Positions 14,282-20,725 of a stretch of 21,620 nt of DNA are shown piece after piece. The stretch comes from CAZJBP01 sp964544115 (GTDB taxonomy: Bacteria > Verrucomicrobiota > Kiritimatiellia > UBA8416 > JADHWI01): positions 1 through 21,620 of the forward strand of contig CAZJBP010000052.1 of the NCBI GenBank assembly GCA_964544115.1. The letters run 5' to 3'. A program made the translations under genes and the position numbers. Each line of letters begins with the position of its first letter. Positions within the stretch are counted from its first letter, which is position 1. The notes under the pieces are model-generated. The model was not told the origin of the DNA. It saw only the letters and a list, made by a program, of their open reading frames with translations, and did no database searches.

Positions 14282-14916
14282 CAACATGGAGCAGGACGGC
14301 AACGATGCTGGCGATGGTGTGGGCCCTGGGAACAACTGCAAGGGCGGCCGAGGCGGAGGCGCCCGCTGACCCTGTCGGAAAGGCGGCGTCGGATTACTTT
14401 CAGGCGGCCTTCGAGCGGCTGAAGGCCGTGGCCGATCGGAATCCCACGGTCGATACGCTGCGCGAGGCGATGAAGCCCCTGGTGGATCAGACGGACGGGT
14501 TCTTCGGCGGCACGCTGATCGATACGAATTTCGTGATCCGCCAGGTCTACAATCCGCGCGACTTTCTGGCCCGCGGATTTGATCTCAAGAAGGTCAAGCA
14601 GCTGGATGACTTCTGGGCGGAGATGCGCAAGGCGCCCGCGCCGCAGCTGAGCGAACCGGGGCACGGCAACCTCGTGCAGCCGCGGCTGATCGCGATGCGC
14701 TACCCGGTGCTGACCGACGGCCGGATGGAGTCGATCGTCAGCGTCATGATCCGCACGGAGGCTTTTCTCAAGGCCACCGGATTGGACGCCTGCAAGGGCT
14801 ACCGCATCACCTGCCGCGGAGTGAAAGCGGAGGAAGACGGCAAGCTGGACGGCGACGTGAAATCCGTGTCGCTGAAGCTCCCCTCGACGGATTGGGTCAT
14901 CGAGTACGCCCGGTAA
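14278..14916 (+). CDS. Secreted protein with a possible Cache/PAS-like sensor fold
   Basis: This is a 212-residue protein. The ATG at 14278 has GGGAGG six bases upstream; an ATG at 14272 is too close to it. A signal peptide is evident: MTTWSR, a hydrophobic run TMLAMVWALGTTA and cleavage near ARAAEA (residue 24). There is no later membrane segment, so it should be periplasmic or exported. The core TDGFFGGTLIDTNFVIRQVY, followed by RLIAMRYPVLTDGRMESIVS and SVMIRTEAFL, has the alternating strands and the position-specific YPV-x-T-x-G motif seen in periplasmic Cache or PAS-like ligand-binding domains. It ends LKLPSTDWVIEYAR, reminiscent of the last strand of such domains. Unlike chemoreceptors it has no signalling domain. 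It lies between the methyltransferase and reductase genes. Its job could be to bind the pathway product or present a signal to the neighbouring kinase, which has almost no periplasmic part. That is inference. Confidence 0.7.
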   Translation: MTTWSRTATMLAMVWALGTTARAAEAEAPADPVGKAASDYFQAAFERLKAVADRNPTVDTLREAMKPLVDQTDGFFGGTLIDTNFVIRQVYNPRDFLARGFDLKKVKQLDDFWAEMRKAPAPQLSEPGHGNLVQPRLIAMRYPVLTDGRMESIVSVMIRTEAFLKATGLDACKGYRITCRGVKAEEDGKLDGDVKSVSLKLPSTDWVIEYAR

Positions 14917-14929
14917 AGGAGGGCTCGCC

Positions 14930-15775
14930 ATGAACGTGCTGATTGCCGGAGCGGGAGGCATCCTGGGGCGCAAACTCGTCGAGCGCCACCTGGAGCGCGG
15001 GGACAACGTCACCGCGCACGTGCTCAGAGCCGGCGAACTGCAGGGGCTTGAGCATCCGCGGCTGACGGTGCGGGAGGGCGACGTCACGCAGCCGGCCCGG
15101 ATTCGCGGCCTGTGCGACGGCCAGCAGCGGGTCGTCTCGTGCATTGGCATCACGCGCCTGAAGAGGCGGCTGACGCATGAGGACGTGGACTATAGGGGCA
15201 ACCTCAACCTGCTGCGGGAGGCCGAGCGCTCCTGTGTGAGGACGTTCGGCTTCATCTCGCCGGCGGGGATAGAGCTCGATCAGGGGCATGTGCCGCTGCT
15301 CGCAGCCAAGCGCCGCTTCGAGCAGGAGCTGAGGCGCAGCCGCATCGGGTGGGTGGTGTTCAGGTCGGGCGGGTTCTTCTCGGATCTCGCGGAGATGAAG
15401 AAGCTGGCGGCGAAGGGCCCGCTGTTCGTCATCGGCGACGGATCCAGCCGCTCGACGCCCATCGGCGTGGGGGACCTTGCGGGGTTGATGCTGGACGGCA
15501 TGGACCGGCGGTGCAACGAGGTGGTCGAGGTGGGTGGCCCGGAACACCTGACGTGGATGGATATCTGCCGGACGTGCTTCGAGGTGCTGAACAAGCCGGC
15601 GCGGGTGATCCGCGTTCCGGTCTGGATGTGTCGGGCGGCGCTGCCTGTCATTCGGCCGCTGTCGTTCCGCAATTACGCCATGGGGCAGCTGCTGTTGTTC
15701 ATGTCCACCCGTGACGTGTGCACGCCCATCTGTGGAAAGCTGACCCTGCGGGACTACCTGGCGCAGGCGAAGTAG
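14930..15775 (+). CDS. NAD(P)-binding atypical short-chain dehydrogenase/reductase
   Basis: This is a 281-residue protein opening with the Rossmann motif MNVLIAGAGGILGRKLVERH (GxxGxxG, residues 7-13). Next come REGDVTQPA (48-56), the strand VVSCIGIT (68-75), YRGNLNLLREAE (88-99) and FISPAGIEL (108-116), a pattern of NmrA-like or atypical SDR proteins; the classical YxxxK catalytic pair is not obvious. GDGSSRSTPIGVGDLAGLMLDGM resembles the DVA-type segment of NADH-ubiquinone oxidoreductase accessory and divinyl-reductase-like SDRs. The C-terminal part is hydrophobic (VPVWMCRAALPVI, AMGQLLLFM) and may touch the membrane or a lipid. AAGGAGGG lies seven bases before the ATG. It is the fourth gene of the isoprenoid/methyltransferase operon, 13 bases after the secreted-protein gene, and likely reduces or oxidises the same product. 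Fold confident, substrate unknown. Confidence 0.85.
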   Translation: MNVLIAGAGGILGRKLVERHLERGDNVTAHVLRAGELQGLEHPRLTVREGDVTQPARIRGLCDGQQRVVSCIGITRLKRRLTHEDVDYRGNLNLLREAERSCVRTFGFISPAGIELDQGHVPLLAAKRRFEQELRRSRIGWVVFRSGGFFSDLAEMKKLAAKGPLFVIGDGSSRSTPIGVGDLAGLMLDGMDRRCNEVVEVGGPEHLTWMDICRTCFEVLNKPARVIRVPVWMCRAALPVIRPLSFRNYAMGQLLLFMSTRDVCTPICGKLTLRDYLAQAK

Positions 15776-15777
15776 AA

Positions 15778-15848
15778 GGGTTCAGGGTTCAGGGCTCAGG
15801 GTTCAGGGTTCAGGGTTCAGGGTTCAGGGTTCAGGGTTCAGGGTTCAG
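15778..15848. repeat. TTCAGGG heptamer array, left arm
   Basis: Starting at 15781 there are nine head-to-tail copies of TTCAGGG and a partial tenth (TTCAG), preceded by GGG at 15778-15780. Only the third copy differs (CTCAGGG). The array begins three bases after the stop codon of the reductase gene, between convergent genes. Confidence 0.95.
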
Positions 15849-15876
15849 TAAGGCATGAAAGGCCCTAGCTTTCCAG

Positions 15877-15907
15877 CCTGAACCCTGAACCCCGAACCCT
15901 GAACCCT
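15877..15907. repeat. Inverted heptamer array, right arm
   Basis: Four copies of CCCTGAA, the reverse complement of TTCAGGG, run to just before the GH10 stop codon; the first copy is missing its first C and the third is CCCCGAA. With 15777-15808 of the left array it forms a stem of about 30 pairs with two or three mismatches. The 28-base spacer holds a small hairpin GAAAG/CTTTC (15857-15873). It could act as a two-way transcription barrier for the convergent genes, but no T-run follows. Confidence 0.9.
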
Positions 15908-15910
15908 TGA

Positions 15911-17287
15911 CTATTCTCTCCGGGGAACGACGCTTCCGTCCTGCCACGCGAAGCGCAGGACGTTCGTGACGGCGGGGGTCAGTTCGAACGTGAAGACGCG
16001 CGTCTCCGTGCCGTCGCGCGGCGTCACCGCCAGCTCATACGCACCGTGGAACCCGCGGAAGGTTGTGCGGCCGTTCTGGGGCAGGGCGCCGCCGAGGCGG
16101 GTCATCCACTCCTCCCGGATCAGGCGCTTGAGGGCATGGAACGCCGGCAGGGGCTCGAACGATGCGTCGAGCAGCCCCGCGTGCCGGACCCACGTCCGCG
16201 GCCCCAACCCCCAGAGGTTCACGCCATCGACGGCGGGATGGCTGAAGCAGATGCGGAAAAAGAGGCGGTAGTAGTCGGCCTGCAATTCGGGCGTCCATTC
16301 CCCGGTGCGCACGGAACCCACGATCGGGCCGCGGTCGGGCACGCCGCATTCGGTGACGAACACGCGCACGTTCTCCCGGGCAAAGGCGTCCAGAGACCGG
16401 TAGATGGTTTGCGGGTCCGCCCACAGGCCGAAGGGACGGTGGCCGTGGAAGCCGAAGAAGTCCACCGGTGCCCCCTGCTCCCGCAGCCAGCTCACGTCCT
16501 TCAGGCCTCGCAGCCCGTTGGTTTCGGCGCCGGTGGAGAACCGCGCGCAGTCGGCAATGCCCAGGCGCAGGTCCGGCCGGGCCGTTCGAAACCAGCGGAT
16601 GACCTCGGGCGACTGCTCCAGCAGGTACCGCTCGTCGACCACCTGCCAGTCGCGGATGCGGTCCCCGTAGCGGGCGACCATCGCCTGGGCGTGAGCGAGA
16701 AACGCCGCCTGGCTTTCGTTGGCAGACTTCGACTTCATCCACTCCGGGAGGCAGCCGCTGAGAAAGTGGAACTGCAGGCCGATCCCGTTGGTCGCGCACC
16801 ATGCGACGTACCGATCCAGATCCTCGAACTGGGGGTGGCCCTCCTGCGGCTCCATCACGGACCATTGGGCTGAGTAGGCGATGACGGAAGAGTTGAACAC
16901 TTCCTTGAATCGCTCCAGCTGCTGCGGGGAGACCAGCGGCGCCTTGAACTCAGGGGACGGGGCCGGCGGTTCGACGAAGTGGTCCAGCGAGCACCCGAAC
17001 GCGAACGCCTGGCGCGTCTGGCGGAGCGTGAACCGGGCCCCGATCATCGGGTGGTTCTCGGCGTCGACGACCGCCACGACGGCCTCGCTCTGGCGGTGTC
17101 GGCGGATGTTGGGCTCGACCACCTCGCGCATGAAGCGCTCATCGGCTCCGACGACGGGGTCCGACGCGGAGAGTTCCAACCTGATCAGGCCGGCCTGCAG
17201 GACCTGCGCCGTGGCCAGCACGGCGCAGGTCCCCAGCCAGGCCGGCCGCCAGCGGCGCGGCACACGGGTCGTCGGCTCGGGTTGCAT
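15911..17287 (-). CDS. Secreted GH10-family glycoside hydrolase (endo-xylanase-like)
   Basis: The product is 458 residues from the ATG at 17287. No purine-rich ribosome site precedes it (the upstream bases are CTTCCCCTTCCC), so translation may depend on coupling with the porin gene, whose stop lies 25 bases upstream. The N-terminus has a basic region and hydrophobic segment (WLGTCAVLATAQVLQAG, 17-33), a signal peptide or anchor. Residues about 60-100 form a beta-rich module (AVVAVVDAENHPMIGARF, AFAFGC) that often precedes GH10 domains. The TIM barrel follows: the acid/base Glu is E219 in WQVVDE (usual WDVVNE), the nucleophile is E313 in VFVTECG, and GVNLWGLG (355-362) matches the conserved C-terminal Trp segment. 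Both catalytic Glu are kept, but the usual HTLVWH region is QFHFLSGCLPEW, so substrate preference may differ from xylan. It is the last gene of the porin/GH3 cluster. Confidence 0.8.
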   Translation of the reverse strand: MQPEPTTRVPRRWRPAWLGTCAVLATAQVLQAGLIRLELSASDPVVGADERFMREVVEPNIRRHRQSEAVVAVVDAENHPMIGARFTLRQTRQAFAFGCSLDHFVEPPAPSPEFKAPLVSPQQLERFKEVFNSSVIAYSAQWSVMEPQEGHPQFEDLDRYVAWCATNGIGLQFHFLSGCLPEWMKSKSANESQAAFLAHAQAMVARYGDRIRDWQVVDERYLLEQSPEVIRWFRTARPDLRLGIADCARFSTGAETNGLRGLKDVSWLREQGAPVDFFGFHGHRPFGLWADPQTIYRSLDAFARENVRVFVTECGVPDRGPIVGSVRTGEWTPELQADYYRLFFRICFSHPAVDGVNLWGLGPRTWVRHAGLLDASFEPLPAFHALKRLIREEWMTRLGGALPQNGRTTFRGFHGAYELAVTPRDGTETRVFTFELTPAVTNVLRFAWQDGSVVPRRE

Positions 17288-17312
17288 GGGAAGGGGAAGC
17301 GTATCGTGTGGG

Positions 17313-18491
17313 TCAGAACTTGACCAGGAACTCAACCTTCAGGTTGGTGACATCGATCCCGTTGTCGAGGCCCTGTTCGCCCATCGAGTAGGCGACCTTC
17401 AGCGTGGTGTTCTTCATCGGCGCGTAGGAGGCGCTCACCAGGTGGCTCTCGACGTCGGTGCCGACTCCGGTGTCGGTGTTCTCGGCGAACACATCGAACA
17501 CGCAGTCGGGTTCAAGGTGGCGATAGGCATACGTCAGCGAGTAGGTTCCCGGCGCCGAGCACTTGCCGAAGGCCGCGCCGAGCACGTACCCCGCGTCGTT
17601 GTTGTCCGATTCCGTGTTCACGACATACTGACCCGACAACTTCAGCGGGATCTGGGACAGCGCGAGTTCGGCAAAGCCCTCCACCTCGTTGAAGTCCGAG
17701 GCATACCGGTAGCTGGTCTCCCCATCGGCCGTTTCGACCGTGTACGTGGTGTTGCCGAAGCCGTTGCCGTAGAACGGGCCGTAGTCCTTGATGTTGCTGT
17801 AGTTGAAGAGGCTGGCGCCCGTGGTCAGCGACGCCTTGAGGGGGAGGGGCAGCTTGGCCGCGCCCTGTGCGCCCTGCATGGACGTGTCTTCGGCGGTCGA
17901 CTGTTCGGTGATGACCATGTAGTAGCCGGACAGGTTGAGCGTCACGGGCCCGGCGTCGGCGCGGTACGTCGCCGCCAATCCCTCGGGGTTGTAGTCGAGG
18001 CTGTGGACCAGATCGTTGACGCTGATCCACGGCATCCCCATCTTGCCGCCGATCACATGCGTGTCTTCGCGAGGGCTCCAATCGATGAACGCGCGGTTGA
18101 ACCACACGTCCTTGTCGTCGGCCGCCCCGCTGAGCGTCTGGTTCTGGGAGATCGGGTCCTTGTCGGTTCCCGTGGCCAGCTGCATGCCTGCGGTGACCTG
18201 CTCGTTGATCTCGGCGTCGAGGTTGATGCGGGCGCGCACACGCTGGCGCACGCGCGGCTGGTCGGCCTTGCCCTCGGTGTCGGTGGACTGGTAGCGGTAG
18301 CGCAGATCCCCGCCCAGTTTGACGTGATCGCGCCAGGGCAGGAGCGCCGGCAGTGCCGTCGCCGGTGCGGCGACCGTTGACGCTGCCGGTGCAGCCGGGG
18401 CATTCGTTGTCGCCGCGTCTTGTCCCGTCGCGGCGATCGCCGCCGCTGCCAGCACTGCTGCCATCGCCACTGCTGTCCGCTTCCTTCTCAT
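17313..18491 (-). CDS. Outer-membrane porin (putative porin family)
   Basis: The product is 392 residues from the ATG at 18491, which has GAGGAG seven bases upstream; an ATG at 18506 is less well placed. The N-terminus MRRKRTAVAMAAVLAAAAIAA is a signal peptide, followed by an Ala/Pro/Thr-rich stretch to about residue 50. From LGGDLRYRYQ onward the protein consists of alternating hydrophobic/polar strands with aromatic girdle residues (RVRARINLDAEIN, VWFNRAFIDWSP, SLTYAYRHLE), ending in VEFLVKF with the terminal Phe needed for beta-barrel insertion. This fits a trimer-type diffusion porin of the outer membrane. Charged and Asn-rich loops (TESDNNDAG) are expected outside. Its place between GH3 and GH10 genes suggests it admits oligosaccharides. 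It takes the place a SusC/SusD pair would have in Bacteroidetes loci. Family confident, solute inferred. Confidence 0.88.
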   Translation of the reverse strand: MRRKRTAVAMAAVLAAAAIAATGQDAATTNAPAAPAASTVAAPATALPALLPWRDHVKLGGDLRYRYQSTDTEGKADQPRVRQRVRARINLDAEINEQVTAGMQLATGTDKDPISQNQTLSGAADDKDVWFNRAFIDWSPREDTHVIGGKMGMPWISVNDLVHSLDYNPEGLAATYRADAGPVTLNLSGYYMVITEQSTAEDTSMQGAQGAAKLPLPLKASLTTGASLFNYSNIKDYGPFYGNGFGNTTYTVETADGETSYRYASDFNEVEGFAELALSQIPLKLSGQYVVNTESDNNDAGYVLGAAFGKCSAPGTYSLTYAYRHLEPDCVFDVFAENTDTGVGTDVESHLVSASYAPMKNTTLKVAYSMGEQGLDNGIDVTNLKVEFLVKF

Positions 18492-18549
18492 GTCGCCGCT
18501 CCTCATCCTGGGATTAGGTTCCCTCTCCGTCCATCCGCCCTGCAGCGTC

Positions 18550-20661
18550 TCAGCGCACCGTCAACGTCGTGGCGATCTTCGCCGCCGCCGGGTCATCCGG
18601 CTGTCCGCCGCCGACGGTGATCCTGAAATCGCCCGGCTCGACGAACGGCGCGCCGTCATCGCGGTAGGCCGCCAGCGCGGCCGGCTTGAGCGTGAACGCG
18701 ACGACCCGGCTCTGGCCCGGCTTGAGGTGCACGCGCCGGAAGCCTTCCAGGTGATGCCGGGGCACCGGCACGCTGGCCTCGACGTCCCCGACATAGAGCT
18801 GGACCACCTCGTCGCCGGCCCGCTTGCCGGTGTTCTTCACGGTCACGCTCACCCGCACCGGCTCGCCGGCCCGCAGGCTGCGCCGGCTGAGGCGCAGGCC
18901 GCGGTAGGTGAACGAGGTATAGCTCAGGCCGTAGCCAAAGCGATACGCCGGCGCCTCCGTCATGAACCGGTACGTGCGCCCGGTCATCGCGTATTCGGTG
19001 AAGGCCGGCAGCTGCTCGTACGAGACCGGGAACGTGATCGGCAGACGCCCGGCGGGATTGTAGTCGCCGAACAGCACGTCGGCGACGGCCTCGCCGCCCA
19101 TGGCGCCCGGGTACCAGGCAAAGAGCACCGCATCGGCGTTCTCGCGGATCCAGGACAGGTCGACCGGGCTGCCGGCGAGCACCACGACCACCAGCGGCCG
19201 TCCGGCCTCCTTGAGCTTGCGGAGCAGATCCAGCTGCACGGCGGGCAGCTCGTAGCGCGAGCGGTCGCCCTCGGACAGCGAGCTGCCCTCTTCGCCCTCG
19301 AGCACCGCCGAATAGCCCACGACGGCGATATTCGCGTCGGCCGAGCGGCAGAGGTTGCCCACCTCGCCCATCCAGAGCGGCCCCGCGCCGGTCAGCTCAC
19401 AGCCCTTGGCGACGGACACCTGCACGCCTGCGCCGGCCTTGCCGACGACGGCCTCGGCCACCGTGGCCATGGCGCTGGGGAAGCCGTTGTAGTTGCCCAG
19501 CATCGACTCGAAGTCCACCGCGTTGGGGCCGCTGACGGTGTAGATGCCGCGGTCCTTGCGCAGGGGCAGCAGGCCTTTGCGGTTCTCCAGCAGCACGATC
19601 GATTCGCGCGCCATCTGTAGCGACAGCCGGCGGTGCTTGGCGCACTCGACGACCGACTCCGGAATCCGCGCGTAGGGGACCTTCGTCTCGGCGTCGAACA
19701 TGCCCAGCCGGAAGCGCGCCGCGAACAGCCGCCTGGCCGCGAGGTCAACATGGGCCTCGGTGACGAGCCCCTGCTGCACCGCCTCCAGCAGCTTCGAATA
19801 GAGGAAACCGCAGTTGATATCGCAGCCGTTGCGCAGCGCCATCGCCGCGGACTCCTCGGGCGTGGCGGTGACCTTGTGCGTCAGGTGGAAGTCCTGGAGC
19901 GCCATGCAGTCCGAGACCACGTAGCCCGAGAAGCCCCACTCGTCGCGCAGGATGCGCTGGAGCAGCTTCTGGCTGCCGCAGCACGGCTCGCCCTGGGTGC
20001 GGTTGTACGCGCCCATGACGGACTCGACCTTCGCCTCCTTCACCAGCGCCTCGAACGCCGGCAGGTACGTCTCCCTCAGGTCGCGCTCGCTGACGACGGC
20101 GTCGAACTCATGGCGCAGCTTCTCCGGGCCGCTGTGCACGGCGTAGTGCTTGGCGGTGGCGACGAGCTTCAGGTAGCGCTTGTCGTGCCCCTGCAGGCCC
20201 TTCACGAAGGCCACGCCCATGCGCGCGGTCAGGTGCGGGTCCTCGCCGTAGGTTTCCTGGCCGCGGCCCCAACGCGGGTCGCGGAAGAGGTTGATGTTCG
20301 GGCTCCAGAAGGTCAGGCCGAAATACATCTCGCGGTTGTCGACGCGCAGCGCGGCGTGGTGCTTGGCGCGGGCCTCGTCCGAGATGGCCGTGGCGGCCTT
20401 CAGCATCAGCGCGTCATCGAACGAGGCGGCCATGCCGATGGCCTGCGGAAACACCGTCGCACGCCCCGCGCGGGCCACGCCATGGAGGCACTCGTTCCAC
20501 CAGTTGTAGGCCGACACGCCCAGCCGCGGGATCGGCGGGGCGTTGTTGAGCAGCTGCGCGATCTTCTCCCGCAGGGTCATCTGGGAGATCAGGTCGTCGA
20601 CGCGGGCCTCGATCGGCAGCGTGGTGTCCAGGTACTTGCGCGAAAGTTTCGATCGGTTCAT
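18550..20661 (-). CDS. GH3 glycoside hydrolase, beta-xylosidase-like, cytoplasmic
   Basis: The product is 703 residues from the ATG at 20661 (AGAGGA about four bases upstream); the ATG at 20679 would add six residues but lies against a GC hairpin. No signal peptide is present. The N-terminal TIM-barrel domain has YNWWNECLHGVARAG (52-66), FWSPNINLFRDPRWGRGQET (118-137), the KH pair K171/H172, and the nucleophile D251 in GYVVSDCMAL. The alpha/beta sandwich domain (about 340-540) includes RYELPAVQLDLLRKLK and GAMGGEAVADVLFGDYNPAGRLP. A C-terminal fibronectin-III-like domain follows (VRVSVTVKNTGKRAGDEVVQLYV). The WWNECLHG and SDC motifs are typical of GH3 beta-xylosidases or arabinosidases rather than beta-glucosidases. 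It should trim imported oligosaccharides inside the cell. It sits between gnd and the porin gene on the same strand, 58 bases before the porin start. Confidence 0.92.
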   Translation of the reverse strand: MNRSKLSRKYLDTTLPIEARVDDLISQMTLREKIAQLLNNAPPIPRLGVSAYNWWNECLHGVARAGRATVFPQAIGMAASFDDALMLKAATAISDEARAKHHAALRVDNREMYFGLTFWSPNINLFRDPRWGRGQETYGEDPHLTARMGVAFVKGLQGHDKRYLKLVATAKHYAVHSGPEKLRHEFDAVVSERDLRETYLPAFEALVKEAKVESVMGAYNRTQGEPCCGSQKLLQRILRDEWGFSGYVVSDCMALQDFHLTHKVTATPEESAAMALRNGCDINCGFLYSKLLEAVQQGLVTEAHVDLAARRLFAARFRLGMFDAETKVPYARIPESVVECAKHRRLSLQMARESIVLLENRKGLLPLRKDRGIYTVSGPNAVDFESMLGNYNGFPSAMATVAEAVVGKAGAGVQVSVAKGCELTGAGPLWMGEVGNLCRSADANIAVVGYSAVLEGEEGSSLSEGDRSRYELPAVQLDLLRKLKEAGRPLVVVVLAGSPVDLSWIRENADAVLFAWYPGAMGGEAVADVLFGDYNPAGRLPITFPVSYEQLPAFTEYAMTGRTYRFMTEAPAYRFGYGLSYTSFTYRGLRLSRRSLRAGEPVRVSVTVKNTGKRAGDEVVQLYVGDVEASVPVPRHHLEGFRRVHLKPGQSRVVAFTLKPAALAAYRDDGAPFVEPGDFRITVGGGQPDDPAAAKIATTLTVR

Positions 20662-20680
20662 GTCTTCCTCTGTTTTCATC

Positions 20681-20698
20681 GGCCCCGCGGGCGGGGCC
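20681..20698 (-). other. GC hairpin between gnd and the GH3 gene
   Basis: The arms GGCCCCGC (20681-20688) and GCGGGGCC (20691-20698) are perfectly complementary with a two-base gap (more realistically seven pairs and a four-base loop). In the minus-strand transcript it lies between the gnd stop and the GH3 start, ending about 20 bases before the GH3 ATG. With no T-run it looks like an mRNA processing or attenuation element rather than a strong terminator. Confidence 0.4.
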
Positions 20699-20725
20699 CT
20701 GCGTGTTTCGTCCGTCGTTGCCGGC

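Noticed and set aside
15778..15907. CRISPR array or telomere-like end
   Set aside because: The repeats are seven bases long without spacers, and coding sequence continues on both sides.
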